Source: an uncultured Acidobacteriaceae bacterium
GTDB lineage: Bacteria > Acidobacteriota > Terriglobia > Terriglobales > Acidobacteriaceae
DNA length: 64,000 nt
NCBI GenBank assembly: GCA_903828675.1
Contig: CAIKND010000029.1
Span: forward strand, 62,001 to 126,000
Reading direction: 5' to 3'
How positions within the stretch are numbered: position 1 is the stretch's first letter; each line of letters starts with the position of its first letter. The notes under the pieces are model-generated. The model searched no databases, had not been told where the DNA came from, and was given only the letters and a program-made list of their open reading frames with translations. The position numbers and the translations under genes were made by a program. This document shows positions 1 through 10,597 of the stretch, piece by piece.

Positions 1-1385
1 ACGATGCCTAGAATCGGCACCAGCGGAACAAACGGCGTCTTGAAGGGTCTGTGCAAGTCCGGATGGCGGACTCGAAGCACCCAAACGCCCGCGCAGACAA
101 TCGTGAACGCAAGCAGCGTGCCGATGTTCACCAGCTTCGACAGTTGGTCAATCGGAAGGAATCCGGGCATAATGGCCACCACCGCGCCGACAGCGATGCT
201 CGAAATCCACGGCGTGCGGAACTTGGGATGAATGGCCGAAGCCCACTTGGGTAGCAGTCCGTCGCGGGACATCGAGAAGAAGACGCGCGACTGACCCAGC
301 AACATGACCAGCATCACTGTTCCCAGTCCAAACACCGCGCCAACGTTGACCAGCAGCTCTCCCCAGCCAATTCCTGTCACTTTGATGCCCAGTGCTACCG
401 GAGCCTCAACGTTGAGTTCCTTGTAGTTCTTCAGTCCGGTAAGAACCGTGGAGACCAGGATGTAGAGCACTGTGCAGACGGCCAGCGAGCCGAGAATCCC
501 GATCGGCATATCGCGCTGCGGGTTCTTCGCCTCCTGGGCTGCGGTGGAAACGGCGTCAAACCCAATGTAGGCAAAGAAGATCGAAGAGGCGCCCGTGGCG
601 ACGCCGAGATAGCCGAAGTTGCCGTGCCCGTCTGAAGGCGGAAAGAACGGATGCCAATTGTGAAAGGCCAGCGCCGGATGGAGGATTAGGTAATAGCCGC
701 CCAGCGCGATAAAGATGCCGACGATGCTCAACTTCACCACCACAATGGCGGAGTTCAGATTCGCCGACTCCTTGATGCCAATCACCAGAACCGCGGTGAT
801 GACGACAATCGCCAGCATGGCCACCAGGTTGAACAGACCGGTTGCATGTTGTAAAGGCGCTGCGTCGATTCCCGCAGGCAGAGCGGAAAGGTGCATCCAT
901 TGCTGTTGATAAAAGACCAGCGGCGTTCCCGGAGTGGCCGTCAGTTGCGGCGGAATATAGATGCCAATCTGCTGCAACAGGCTGTTGAAGTAGCCCGACC
1001 AGCCAGAGGCGACAGTCGCAGCGCCAAAGCCGTACTCCAGCCCCAGATCCCATCCGATAATCCACGCGACAAACTCCCCCAGAGTGGCGTAGCCATACGT
1101 ATAGGCGGAGCCCGCAATCGGGATGATGGAGGCAAACTCGGCATAGCACAGGCCGGCGAAGGCGCACACGATTCCTGCCAGCACAAAGCTCAGCGAAACA
1201 GCCGGGCCCGCGGAAGTTGCCGCGGCCTGCCCGGTTAGGACAAAGATGCCCGCACCAATTATGGCGCCAATGCCCAGTGTGATAAGGTTCAGCGCGCCCA
1301 AAGAACGCTTGAGCGTGTGTTCGCCCTGTTCACCAGCCTCTTGCGAGAGCATCGACATGGGTTTGATACGAAGCAGCCTTGACAT
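1..1385 (-). CDS. APC-family amino acid permease (cationic amino acid transporter-like), 3' end cut by the window start
   Basis: Minus-strand frame open from ATG at 1385 to position 1 (MSRLLRIKPMSMLSQEAGEQGEHTLKRSLGALNLITLGIGAIIGAGIFVLTGQAA...). Contains the GAIIGAGIF APC motif and many hydrophobic segments. Missing from the supplied ORF track, probably because it is open-ended. Confidence 0.88.
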   Translation of the reverse strand, partial: MSRLLRIKPMSMLSQEAGEQGEHTLKRSLGALNLITLGIGAIIGAGIFVLTGQAAATSAGPAVSLSFVLAGIVCAFAGLCYAEFASIIPIAGSAYTYGYATLGEFVAWIIGWDLGLEYGFGAATVASGWSGYFNSLLQQIGIYIPPQLTATPGTPLVFYQQQWMHLSALPAGIDAAPLQHATGLFNLVAMLAIVVITAVLVIGIKESANLNSAIVVVKLSIVGIFIALGGYYLILHPALAFHNWHPFFPPSDGHGNFGYLGVATGASSIFFAYIGFDAVSTAAQEAKNPQRDMPIGILGSLAVCTVLYILVSTVLTGLKNYKELNVEAPVALGIKVTGIGWGELLVNVGAVFGLGTVMLVMLLGQSRVFFSMSRDGLLPKWASAIHPKFRTPWISSIAVGAVVAIMPGFLPIDQLSKLVNIGTLLAFTIVCAGVWVLRVRHPDLHRPFKTPFVPLVPILGI

Positions 1386-1421
1386 GAATGAGGGACTTCC
1401 TCCTCGTGAGTTTTTTCAGCT

Positions 1422-3008
1422 TCAATTCAGTTCGATTTGAGCCGGCTTGGCCAGCCGGCGCGACCAGAAAAGGTACACAGGGATGCCGAGCAGAACCAGC
1501 ACCAGGCCCGGCCATGTGTACTGGGGCTTGTAACGCAATAATACGATACAAATCCAGGCGGCCATCACGATGTAAACCGCCGGCAGTAACGGATAGCCCA
1601 GCGCCTTGTAGGGCCGCGGGGTGTTCGGTTGCTTGAAGCGAAGCACGAAAAGCCCAACGATGGTCAGAATGTAAAACACCAGTTCCGCAAAAATAATATA
1701 GTCCAGCAACTGGCTGTAAGACCCGGAGACGCAAAGCACCACCGTCCACCCGGCCTGCACCAGCAACCCTGCCACAGGTGTCTTGTAGCGCGGATGCAGT
1801 TCGCCCACCGACTTGAAAAAAAGCCCGTCGCGGCTCATGGCGTAGTAGTACACACGCGCACCGGCCAACGTCATCCCATTCGCACAGCCGAAAGTTGAAA
1901 TCAGGATTGCGCCAGCCATCAGCAACGCGCCGCCGGAGTGAAATATCTGGCCCAGCGCCGCCGTTGCCACTCGATCCTCTGCCGCATACTGGATGCCCCG
2001 GGCCGCAACCGTCGCGCCGTTCGGATCGCCGTGCATGGGCAGCACAAACAGGTACGCCACTGACACCAGAAAGTAGACCGAAAGCACAAAGCCAGTTCCG
2101 AGAATCAGCGATAGAGGTAGATTGCGCTTCGGGTTCTTCACCTCGCCTGCGGTGAATGTGATGTTGTTCCATGCATCAGCAGAGAACAATGACCCGACCT
2201 GCACAACGGCCAGGATCACCACCAGGTTCACCAGCACAATTGGCCCGCCCACACCCACCTGAACGCCGTGCAGCGAACTCCAGCCGGCATTCTTCCAGAA
2301 GTTGCTCCAGTTGGAGCCGAAGTTGGCCGCAAGCGCCGAGCCATTGCGCCCAATTGTAAAGGCCAGCAGGATCAGCGCGGCCAGGGAAATGGCCTTGGCC
2401 GTGGTGAAGATGTTCTGGATCAGCGCACCCAGGCTCACGCCGAAGATGTTCACAAAGGCCAGCATGATCACAATCGCGATGCCGGCCAGATTGGCCGTGC
2501 TTACGCCGATCTCCATGTTGCCCAGTACCATCGGCCCCACCCGCAGCGCGGGAACGTGGGCAATATGCCAAAGCCAGTGCGTGGTAGAAACGGACGGAAA
2601 AAACACGCCCAGGAATTTGCCAAAGGCCACGCAGACAGCCGCGATGGTTCCCGTCTGAATCACGAGGAAGAGCGTCCACCCGAAAAGAAAGCCCCACAGA
2701 GGCCCCAGCGCCTCGCGCAGGTAAACGTACTGGCCACCCGCACGCGGCATCATGGCCGCCAGTTCGCCGTAGCTGAGCGCGCCGATCAGTGTAAGAGCAG
2801 CGGTCACCAGCCAAGCGCCAAGGAACAGCGCCGGAGAGTTGGTACCGCGAGCAATGTCGGCATCGACGATAAAGACGCCGGAGCCAATCATCGAACCTAT
2901 GACGATGGCCGTCGCGCTGAAAAGGCCGAGAGACTGCACCAGCCGTGGAGTTTTGTTTGGCTTGGCAGGCTCTGAGATGGGAGTGCTGTCCGGAGTCTTC
3001 ACTTGCAA
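1422..3008 (-). CDS. APC-family amino acid permease
   Basis: 528 aa; IGSMIGSGVFIVDADIAR, ~12 hydrophobic segments, APC consensus GELAAMMPRAGGQYVYLREALGPLWGF. Confidence 0.9.
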   Translation of the reverse strand: MQVKTPDSTPISEPAKPNKTPRLVQSLGLFSATAIVIGSMIGSGVFIVDADIARGTNSPALFLGAWLVTAALTLIGALSYGELAAMMPRAGGQYVYLREALGPLWGFLFGWTLFLVIQTGTIAAVCVAFGKFLGVFFPSVSTTHWLWHIAHVPALRVGPMVLGNMEIGVSTANLAGIAIVIMLAFVNIFGVSLGALIQNIFTTAKAISLAALILLAFTIGRNGSALAANFGSNWSNFWKNAGWSSLHGVQVGVGGPIVLVNLVVILAVVQVGSLFSADAWNNITFTAGEVKNPKRNLPLSLILGTGFVLSVYFLVSVAYLFVLPMHGDPNGATVAARGIQYAAEDRVATAALGQIFHSGGALLMAGAILISTFGCANGMTLAGARVYYYAMSRDGLFFKSVGELHPRYKTPVAGLLVQAGWTVVLCVSGSYSQLLDYIIFAELVFYILTIVGLFVLRFKQPNTPRPYKALGYPLLPAVYIVMAAWICIVLLRYKPQYTWPGLVLVLLGIPVYLFWSRRLAKPAQIELN

Positions 3009-3131
3009 GATTCTTACTCGACTTCCCTTGGAATGTCTCTAGCTTTCGTCAATTTCATCACTTCAAGGAACGCTGCGGCTCAAGGGTTGCTGCCGCAGAA
3101 CACAGGCCGCCACCGGCTGGCCGGCGAACGG

Positions 3132-3773
3132 TCAGCCAAGCGCAAGCTTCCACCTGCGAAACTCGGCTGCCGGATCAGCCTGACGAAACAGCGCCCCGGC
3201 GATGGCCACAACGCTGGCCCCTGCTTCGAGAACTGCAGGTGCCCTTTCCAGCGTAATGCCGCCGATAGCCACCAGCACCGGCCCCGGCCCGGCCAACTCG
3301 CGCAGCCGCTTTACACCCTCAATGCCGATAGGCGGCGCCGTAACCTGTTTGGTCCGGGTCGGCCAAACCACGCCAATCGAAAAGTAGTCTGCCTGAGTTT
3401 GCAGAATTCCCGGAACCAGCGCCTGGCCTCCTCCGAAGGTGCCAACAATCCTGTCCGGCCCCAGCCGTTCCTTTGCCTCAGCGGGACTTAGGTCGCCGGC
3501 GTCCACATGCACGCCGTCAAATTCAATTTGTTCAACCAGATCTGCGCGATCATCGAGAATCAACTTCACCTGTCCGGCGGGCAGCGCAGCCCGCAAAGAA
3601 GCTGCATCGGCCAGCAGTTCTGAGACGGCGCCGGTCTTGTTGCGGTACTCCAAAAGCGTAACGCCGGCATCGGCGAGCGAACTTCCCAATTGCCGCAGAA
3701 ACTCAGCGCGCCCCGCCGCCGGAATGAAGGTTGTATCGAGAATCGGATAGATCTTCGGAAATGAAAAGGACAT
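3132..3773 (-). CDS. thiE: Thiamine phosphate synthase-like protein
   Basis: TIM-barrel motifs: LLEYRNKTG, LILDDRADL, DGVHVDAGDLSPAEAKERLG, YFSIGVVWPTRTK, LVAIGGITLERAPAVLEAGASVVAIAGALF. Start chosen at MSFSFPK inside the longer track ORF (to 3866). Confidence 0.82.
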   Translation of the reverse strand: MSFSFPKIYPILDTTFIPAAGRAEFLRQLGSSLADAGVTLLEYRNKTGAVSELLADAASLRAALPAGQVKLILDDRADLVEQIEFDGVHVDAGDLSPAEAKERLGPDRIVGTFGGGQALVPGILQTQADYFSIGVVWPTRTKQVTAPPIGIEGVKRLRELAGPGPVLVAIGGITLERAPAVLEAGASVVAIAGALFRQADPAAEFRRWKLALG

Positions 3774-3857
3774 GTACTTAAGGTAGATGCTAAGACGGCA
3801 ACTTGTCAGTGAGGTGCAAATTGTAAAACCGTCCAACCCACGACCAAAGCCCCGTGC

Positions 3858-3894
3858 CCCATCCATTTCGCGCTTTTTTTGCGAAATGGATGGG
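3858..3894. repeat. Palindromic element, copy 1
   Basis: CCCATCCATTTCGC-gcttttttt-GCGAAATGGATGGG, perfect 14-bp stem. Confidence 0.7.
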
Positions 3895-3937
3895 ACAGCA
3901 TGACCTCAACCAGGCACCATTCCTACTCCCAGCCTCT

Positions 3938-4441
3938 TCACATTTCATCCGCCGAAGGGCCATAGGTGCCGGGGACCGCCTTGTCGAGCAGGCGCAGGTA
4001 CACGCCTAACTGGGCGCGGTGATGAACCAGGTGGTTCAGCGCCCAACTCCGCCAGACCTCATATTTGGTCTCATCGATCCAGGCTTGGCCACCGGCTACG
4101 AACTTCCAGTTGCTGCTCCACTTCTCCGGATCAAACGCCGCCAATTCCTTCTTGACCTTGGCCACATCGCTGTCGAATCGCTCCAGCATAGCTTCTTTCG
4201 AGGCCGGAATGTAGGGCTCGAACTTGTGATCGGGGGGAAATTCCAGCTTGTCCATTGTCAGGGTGTGAAGCGCCCAGTCACCCGCAGTCTCTGACACGTG
4301 ACCGGCCAATCTGCCCAGAGCCATGGACTTGGGGTGTGGTCTGTAAGTGAAATCGGCATCGGCCGGGATAGCATCGAGGATCTTGCGGGTTGTGGCGGCC
4401 TCCCGGTCGTATTCGGCAATCAGCTCTTTTTGAAATTCCAT
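3938..4441 (-). CDS. DinB-family protein
   Basis: 167 aa; helical DinB pattern with LGRLAGHVSETAGDW and LNHLVHHRAQLGVYLRLLDKAVPGTYGPSADE. Confidence 0.85.
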   Translation of the reverse strand: MEFQKELIAEYDREAATTRKILDAIPADADFTYRPHPKSMALGRLAGHVSETAGDWALHTLTMDKLEFPPDHKFEPYIPASKEAMLERFDSDVAKVKKELAAFDPEKWSSNWKFVAGGQAWIDETKYEVWRSWALNHLVHHRAQLGVYLRLLDKAVPGTYGPSADEM

Positions 4442-4633
4442 ATTGCAACCTCCAATGTTGCGAAGAAAGCATAACGGAATTTGACTAGAAAAGCGAATAA
4501 AAAACGAAACTTGATTCAGGATTCTAAAGCTATCGCTCAGTTCCGCCCCTTTGGCGATGACGTCCTTGCTCCCGTCTTGAGGTATCTACCCGCCCCACAC
4601 TGGTTCCATGGCCCAGAAATTGTCGCAAAAGCG

Positions 4634-4790
4634 TTTGCATATAATTGCGCTCGATTGGCGCACAATATTCTTATGGTGTCTCTCTGTCCAAGCGAAGGTT
4701 TCTCAGGCGGGCCGACTGATCTCTGGGGCCGGTACCCCCCTCCCACCCCACTCCTCCCACCCCTCCTACCCATCCCCCCTCCTACTGCAA
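4634..4790 (+). repeat. Conserved intergenic element, copy A, ending in a C-rich tract
   Basis: TGCATATAATTGCGCTCGATTGGCGCACAATATTCTTATGGTGTCTCTCTGTCC...CCCCCCTCCCACCCCACTCCTCCCACCCCTCC. Aligns with the reverse complement of 10598-10765. Confidence 0.6.
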
Positions 4791-4897
4791 AACGAGGAAT
4801 CTCAGCGAGAATGCGTGCAAGTCATTGATATTAATATGTATATCAATGAGTCTACCTACTAACTAAAGAGCAAACTATTATCTTCGCAGTAAACAAC

Positions 4898-4927
4898 AAA
4901 CGGCAGAATCTAATGATTCTGCCGTTT
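4898..4927 (-). terminator. Probable intrinsic terminator downstream of accC
   Basis: Perfect 13-bp inverted repeat AAACGGCAGAATC-TAAT-GATTCTGCCGTTT, followed on the minus strand by T-rich sequence (GTTTGTTGTTT), just after the accC stop. Confidence 0.75.
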
Positions 4928-4948
4928 AGCTCGCCGAAAATCGTGAGG

Positions 4949-6310
4949 TTATTTACTATTTGCCGCTCTTGCCGCCAGAAACTGCTCCATGAAACTGGTG
5001 TTGAATTCGCCGGAGCGAAAGGCTGGGTCCTGAAAGATCTCCTGGTGCAGCGAAATCGATGTTTCCACGCCTTGAACAACGAACTGGCTCAAGGCGCGTT
5101 CCATCTTGGCAATGGCTTCCGCGCGGTCGCAGCCGTGGACAACCAGCTTGGCAATCAGCGAGTCGTAGTAGGGCGGAATTACGCCTTCAGCGTACTGAGC
5201 CGTGTCCACGCGGACACCGTTGCCGCCAGGAACGTTGAAGGCTGTGATCTTGCCGGCTGAGGGAGTGAATTTCTGTGGATGCTCGGCGTTAATGCGGCAC
5301 TCGATTGCGTGGCCGCGTATTACCAGCTTTGCGGGCAGAATGTCCGATAGCCGGTCGCCTGAAGCAATTCGTAACTGCGCCTTAACCAGATCGACGCCGG
5401 TGACGGCTTCAGTGATCGGGTGCTCCACTTGGATGCGGGTATTCATCTCGATGAAGTAGAGCTGCCGGTCGGTGTCCATGAGGAATTCAACAGTGCCAGC
5501 ATTCTGGTAACCGATGTCGGAAAGACAACGGCAGAGCGTGCTGCCCAGTTCCTCACGGAGTTTTGGCGTGACCTGAAGCGAAGGAGCCTCTTCAATCAGC
5601 TTTTGATGGCGCCGCTGAATAGAACACTCGCGCTCATAAAGCGTCGCCACGTTGCCATGTTCATCAGCCAGCATCTGGAACTCGATGTGACGGGGCTGCT
5701 CGATGAACTTCTCCATGTAGAGTTCGCCGTTGCCAAAGGCATTGGCAGCTTCGGCATAAGCGGCATGAAAAAGATTGGGAAGCTCATCTGCGTTGCGGAC
5801 AATTCTCATGCCGCGTCCACCGCCGCCGGCCTTGGCTTTGAGAATAACCGGAAATCCCACTTTCTGGGCCCAGTCCTGAGCTTCCTCAACGGTCGGAATG
5901 ATCCCATCGGAGCCGGGCAGAATGGGCACTCTTGCCCTCTTCATGGCCTGGCGTGCCTTTTCCTTTTCGCCCATAAGACGCGTCACTTCTGGCGGCGGGC
6001 CTATGAACTTGATATTCGAGGCGCGGCAGACTTCGGCAAAGTTGGCGTTCTCGCTCAGCAGACCGTAGCCAGGATGGATTGCATCGACATCCGCGATTTC
6101 AGCGGCGGAGATGACCGCAGGCACGTTAAGATAGCTTTCGCTCAGCCGTGGAGGGCCGATGCAGATGGCCTCATCCGCAAAGCGGACATGCAACGAGTTG
6201 CGATCCGCCTCGCTGTAGACGGCAACTGTGCGAACGCCGAGTTCCCGGCAGGCGTTGAGAACGCGCAGCGCGATTTCGCCACGATTGGCAACCAAAACCT
6301 TACGAAACAT
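4949..6310 (-). CDS. accC: Acetyl-CoA carboxylase biotin carboxylase subunit
   Basis: 453 aa; [28 protein letters not shown]-grasp [42 protein letters not shown]. Confidence 0.97.
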   Translation of the reverse strand: MFRKVLVANRGEIALRVLNACRELGVRTVAVYSEADRNSLHVRFADEAICIGPPRLSESYLNVPAVISAAEIADVDAIHPGYGLLSENANFAEVCRASNIKFIGPPPEVTRLMGEKEKARQAMKRARVPILPGSDGIIPTVEEAQDWAQKVGFPVILKAKAGGGGRGMRIVRNADELPNLFHAAYAEAANAFGNGELYMEKFIEQPRHIEFQMLADEHGNVATLYERECSIQRRHQKLIEEAPSLQVTPKLREELGSTLCRCLSDIGYQNAGTVEFLMDTDRQLYFIEMNTRIQVEHPITEAVTGVDLVKAQLRIASGDRLSDILPAKLVIRGHAIECRINAEHPQKFTPSAGKITAFNVPGGNGVRVDTAQYAEGVIPPYYDSLIAKLVVHGCDRAEAIAKMERALSQFVVQGVETSISLHQEIFQDPAFRSGEFNTSFMEQFLAARAANSK

Positions 6311-6332
6311 TCAAGACCCTTCGCGAGCGGAA

Positions 6333-6833
6333 CTAACCCTGCCTGACAGAAAAGAGGGGCTGCCCAAATTCGATGGGCTGGCCGTTGGAGACGAGGCATT
6401 TGACGATTTCGCCTGCGGCATCGGATTCGATTTCGTTCATGAGCTTCATCGCTTCGATGATGCAAATGACCTGACCCTTCTCAACATGATCGCCAGGAGA
6501 GACAAAAGGCGAAGCCCCAGGAGAGGGTGAACCGTAGTACGTGCCCACGATGGGCGACTTGACAATGTGGAGACCGGCATCCGGGTCCACGGCTGGGGCA
6601 GTGGCAGGCGTCGTTGCAACTGGCTGGCCTGCGGCGGATACGGCTTGAGCCACTCCCGCGGGAGCCGAAGCGAGCAGGCGTGCAAGATCGCCAAGTCCTG
6701 CCGTGGCCGTTTCCTGCTGGCTAAACTTGAGCCGGATCTTCATGTCACCGCGATCCAGATCGAACTCGGCAACCTGATGCGCCTTCAGAAACTCAATCAG
6801 CTGTTTCAGATCTTCTATATCCTGTGGTTTCAT
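6333..6833 (-). CDS. accB: Acetyl-CoA carboxylase biotin carboxyl carrier protein
   Basis: 166 aa; biotinylation motif IIEAMKLMNEIESDAAGEIV. Confidence 0.96.
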   Translation of the reverse strand: MKPQDIEDLKQLIEFLKAHQVAEFDLDRGDMKIRLKFSQQETATAGLGDLARLLASAPAGVAQAVSAAGQPVATTPATAPAVDPDAGLHIVKSPIVGTYYGSPSPGASPFVSPGDHVEKGQVICIIEAMKLMNEIESDAAGEIVKCLVSNGQPIEFGQPLFSVRQG

Positions 6834-6874
6834 TCGTTCTTAACTCTCCCACATAACGTGTGGTGCAGACTGGT

Positions 6875-8044
6875 TCAAAGTTCGATTAGAGCCTTGGGGG
6901 CAGGAGTAAGCACCCTGCATCCGGTTGGAGTTACAGCGACCATATCCTCAATGCGAATACCGAACTGACCCGCCAGATAGACTCCAGGCTCAATCGTCAC
7001 GACCATACCTGTGTGCAGCCTTGTCGTCTGTCCGGCACCGATACGCGGCGACTCGTGAATCTCCAGGCCGACACCATGGCCGGTGGAGTGGGAAAAAGCC
7101 TCCGCTAGACCCTCCCTGCGCAAAACACCCCGAGCTGCCTCGTCCACTTCACCGCAGCGTACCCCTGAAGCTACTGCGGCAACCGCAGTCTCCTGGGCTT
7201 CCAGCACCGCTTGGTATGCAATCCGTTCATTAGACTTCGGCGTCCCCAGGTAGACCGTACGCGTCATATCAGAGCAATAACCCTTGAGGATAACACCGAA
7301 GTCGAGTGTCAGGAAGCCTCGGCGCGGCAGCAGAGCACTGCTGGCTCTTCCATGCGGAAGAGCCGAACGTACACCCGAGGCAACGATCGTTTCAAACGAC
7401 ATCGCCTCCGCCCCCATCAATCGAGCTTTGTGCTCCAACTCGGCCGCCACTGCGATCTCCTGAAGTCCGGGCCGGATGAAACCAAGGATGTGATCAAAGA
7501 GATTGCATCCAGCCAGAGCAGCTTCACTCATCAGGGCGAGTTCGTCTTCGTCCTTGATCCGGCGCAGAGGCTCTACCAAGGGTGCGGGCAAGGCTGTGAG
7601 AAATGAGCGACGGAGACGGCTGGGTAGTGCCTCTTTCCAGCGAGCCAAGTCAGCAACCATGGTGCAGGCGGGGTCAAATCCAGCGAACTCGGCACCGGGC
7701 TGTGCTGCCAACCATTGGACGGCTGCTATGGCCGGAGAACCGGAAGCGATCTCGACGCGCGCGGCTTGGACCTCTTCGGCTGCCTGGGTCGCATAGCGTC
7801 CATCGGTAAAAAGGCGGGCCTTGCGGCTGGTTATGGCTAGCGCTGCGCTGGAGCCTGTAAATCCAGAAAGGTAGCGGAGGTCAGCGAGATGGGTGACTAA
7901 GAGGCCGGGCAGGCATGTTCGAGTGAGTTTGCGGCGTAAGGCGCCGATGCGGTGTAAATGGTCCACGGCATCAAGGATAACAGGGACAGGGATTAAAGGT
8001 CGGAGAGCAGCTTCCAGCCACTCACTAGAGCGAGCTTCAACCAA
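6875..8044 (-). CDS. M24-family Xaa-Pro aminopeptidase
   Basis: 389 aa; LTLDFGVILKGYCSDMTRTVYLG, HSTGHGVGLEIHESPRIG, MVVTIEPGVYLAGQFGIRIEDMVAVT. Start uncertain. Confidence 0.9.
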   Translation of the reverse strand: MVEARSSEWLEAALRPLIPVPVILDAVDHLHRIGALRRKLTRTCLPGLLVTHLADLRYLSGFTGSSAALAITSRKARLFTDGRYATQAAEEVQAARVEIASGSPAIAAVQWLAAQPGAEFAGFDPACTMVADLARWKEALPSRLRRSFLTALPAPLVEPLRRIKDEDELALMSEAALAGCNLFDHILGFIRPGLQEIAVAAELEHKARLMGAEAMSFETIVASGVRSALPHGRASSALLPRRGFLTLDFGVILKGYCSDMTRTVYLGTPKSNERIAYQAVLEAQETAVAAVASGVRCGEVDEAARGVLRREGLAEAFSHSTGHGVGLEIHESPRIGAGQTTRLHTGMVVTIEPGVYLAGQFGIRIEDMVAVTPTGCRVLTPAPKALIEL

Positions 8045-8087
8045 AAACTACTCGCAACCTTTGATCGCCTAAACCAGAACCCTGCTC

Positions 8088-8357
8088 CTAAAGCGCTGGG
8101 CGAACTGGCTTCTTCTGGCGAGGATCGAGCTCAGCGTCGGCGGCCTGGAGATCGGACTGATGGTCCATCCACTCGTCAAGTCGGGAGCGCTTGAAGCGCC
8201 AGCGGTTGCCCAGTTTGAAGGCTGGCACAAAACCTTCCGATGCGTATTTGTAGAGGGTGTCCGGGGAGATGCCGAGATAGTCGGAGGCTTGGCGAATATC
8301 CATGACCTCGCGTAGTTCGGGTACCAACAGGTTGGAACGGGCCGCAGCGTTGCGCAT
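8088..8357 (-). CDS. Helix-turn-helix (excisionase/MerR-like) domain protein
   Basis: 89 aa; MDIRQASDYLGISPDTLYKYASEGFVPAFKLGNRWRFKRSRLDEWM. Confidence 0.8.
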   Translation of the reverse strand: MRNAAARSNLLVPELREVMDIRQASDYLGISPDTLYKYASEGFVPAFKLGNRWRFKRSRLDEWMDHQSDLQAADAELDPRQKKPVRPAL

Positions 8358-8633
8358 TATTGCCTCCAGGATGGAGCGATGGAATGGGCTGATTCCGGCA
8401 ACCGCGCCGGTAATCTTGTATATAGCGCGGTTTCACCTGCAATTTCAAGGTATTTCAGGCAGTTACACGATATTCATGGGCTTTCCGCTGCCCTGTCCAG
8501 ATGCACGTTTGAGGGAGTTCCGAATAAAGGCCCTGCCGGTTGTGGTCGCGCGTTTCCAGAACCCAAGCGGTTGGGCTGTTAGATCGGATGGTGCAGTATT
8601 CAGTGAATTCATGCTTCAGTCGCCCGCTAGACT

Positions 8634-8948
8634 TTACATCGCCTTTCGCCACCAGATGGTCTTCTCGGAACTTAGGTAGCGGGTCTTCTCGCCGCGGGAC
8701 AAGTAGAGATCCAGAATATCTTCCTTCTGAAAGACAGCGCAGTCAGGCCAGTTCACGTCCTTCTCAAGGTGAGTCTCGGTCTGGTGATTGTCCACCAGTG
8801 TGATTTCTTCAGGAGAACATTGCACCACTTGCTGGGCCTTCAGGGAGAAGGCCGTTCCGGAAGGCGGCTCGGGGGGGACCTGGTTCGCGATCTTCGTCAG
8901 GAGAAGGATGAGTGCAAAGGCAGCCGCGAAAATAGCGATCTTCTTCAT
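8634..8948 (-). CDS. Small secreted or anchored hypothetical protein
   Basis: MKKIAIFAAAFALILLLTKIA signal/anchor followed by a short soluble domain with two Cys. Confidence 0.55.
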   Translation of the reverse strand: MKKIAIFAAAFALILLLTKIANQVPPEPPSGTAFSLKAQQVVQCSPEEITLVDNHQTETHLEKDVNWPDCAVFQKEDILDLYLSRGEKTRYLSSEKTIWWRKAM

Positions 8949-9166
8949 CGAACAGAGACTTCCTTGTGAAGAGGGCCGCATCTACACATTTCAGGGCGGT
9001 TGTGCAAAGGATTTACCGGCCTGGGCTGGTGAGAATTCCCTTCGCAATCAATGTATAGCGAAACCAAACATTTCACAAGGAATGAGCGCACTGAGCCTGC
9101 GACTTCCGAAGGGCGCCGGCGGATTCAAAAAGGCTGCAGAACCTGAGATGCGAGGATCCGCAGGCG

Positions 9167-10387
9167 CTAGTTCTGGTCGTCGCGGCGGTGGAGGGTGGGC
9201 TTGTCGTCAGCACTTGAAGTGCTGTCGCTGGTCTGGCTGCCGGTACTGTCGGTTCCCGTGCTGGCTCTGCGGAGTGACGGTCTTGTGACACCCTTTGTAT
9301 CGGTGAGGCGGCGCTTGTTCTCAATGCGCGCCAACCGGGATTTGACATCGTCGAATTCCGAGGTGGTGACCGTGTATTCGTCTTTCGCCGGCAGGATGCG
9401 GGCGATCTCTTCCTGGGAGTGCAGGATTCTATCCGGTGTCTGCGGATGGTCTGCAAAGACCTTCGCGACAACACCGGGCTTGCGCTTTTCAAGCGCCTGG
9501 ATCTTCTCAAAGAAGCTGATGAAGGCCTGGGGGTCGTATCCGGCGCGGTACATGTATTGCACACCGAGGTAGTCGGCCTGAGACTCGAACTCGCGATTGA
9601 ACTTCATGAAGGTGATAGGCACACCGATGGAGGCGGCTTCGTAGATCCCATAGCCAGTCCACCCGCCTATGAAGATGAGCGGGATGGTGCCCAACTGGGC
9701 GTAATTCATGCGAGTCTGTTCGCGGACAGCGTGATGAGCGCAGACATGTGCCGTTTCATGGGCCATGACGCCTGCCAGTTCAGCCTCCTCATCGGCGTTC
9801 AGGATCAAGCCAGAGTTGACGTAGAAGAATCCGCCCGGCAGAGCCATGGCGTTGACCTCGTCAGAATCGATGACCTTGATGGTAAAAGGCACCTTGCAAT
9901 CGGAGTTCTTGACGATGTTTTGGCCGATGCGATTGACGTACTCGACAACGACCGAGTCAGTGATGAACTTGGTGCTCTTCTCGATCTCGTCGGCATACCC
10001 CTTGCCCATTTTGATTTCGGTATCAGTGGAATACCAGTTGCCCATGCCACGTCCGCCTATTTCGCGGTTGCCTACCGCGCTTACATCCTCGATGCTGCCG
10101 GGCTTGACTTTGATCTTCTGACTTCCGGGCTCTATCACTTTGTCGGGATTGACGGCGGCGGAAGGAACATCGCCCGCAACCGGTGCGGTTCCGGGCGCAG
10201 GCGGCTTTGCAGAGGGCGCGGCCGGGGTATCGCCGCCGACAGGTGCTGTACCTGGTAAGGGTTGAGCGGTGGGCGCGCTGGTTGGAGCCGTTCCGGACGC
10301 GGTGGACTGCGCCGCGAGTCCGGCGGTCAATGCCAGAGCCAATGCTGCCAGCACGATTGCCTGCGTGCCTTTGAAATCAGAACTCAT
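9167..10387 (-). CDS. M48-family metalloprotease, exported
   Basis: GVMAHETAHVCAHHAVREQ (HExxH), downstream EFESQADYLGVQYMYRAGYDP, signal-like N-terminus, Pro/Ala-rich linker. Confidence 0.88.
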   Translation of the reverse strand: MSSDFKGTQAIVLAALALALTAGLAAQSTASGTAPTSAPTAQPLPGTAPVGGDTPAAPSAKPPAPGTAPVAGDVPSAAVNPDKVIEPGSQKIKVKPGSIEDVSAVGNREIGGRGMGNWYSTDTEIKMGKGYADEIEKSTKFITDSVVVEYVNRIGQNIVKNSDCKVPFTIKVIDSDEVNAMALPGGFFYVNSGLILNADEEAELAGVMAHETAHVCAHHAVREQTRMNYAQLGTIPLIFIGGWTGYGIYEAASIGVPITFMKFNREFESQADYLGVQYMYRAGYDPQAFISFFEKIQALEKRKPGVVAKVFADHPQTPDRILHSQEEIARILPAKDEYTVTTSEFDDVKSRLARIENKRRLTDTKGVTRPSLRRASTGTDSTGSQTSDSTSSADDKPTLHRRDDQN

Positions 10388-10597
10388 GACCTCACCTCCA
10401 ACGCAATGATCCCGCACAATCGCCGTAGTTCGCCGCACTGTTTAGACGTTAGTATCGGCCTATTGGGCTGCCGAAAGGAAGAATATTTCAGATGACCATC
10501 AACCCGATTGCTGAAACTGAGTCCGGGCAGCCGCAGAAAACTGGATGGAAGGCACTCATTTTAGAAGTTCCTCGATTGTGAGTCGGCATGTCTCCAG

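Noticed and set aside
556-1440. Several track ORFs (556..1167 -, 941..1186 -, 891..1238 +, 1246..1440 +)
   Set aside because: Alternate-frame shadows of the truncated APC permease; low-complexity Arg/Pro/Ser/Cys-rich translations with no domain signature.
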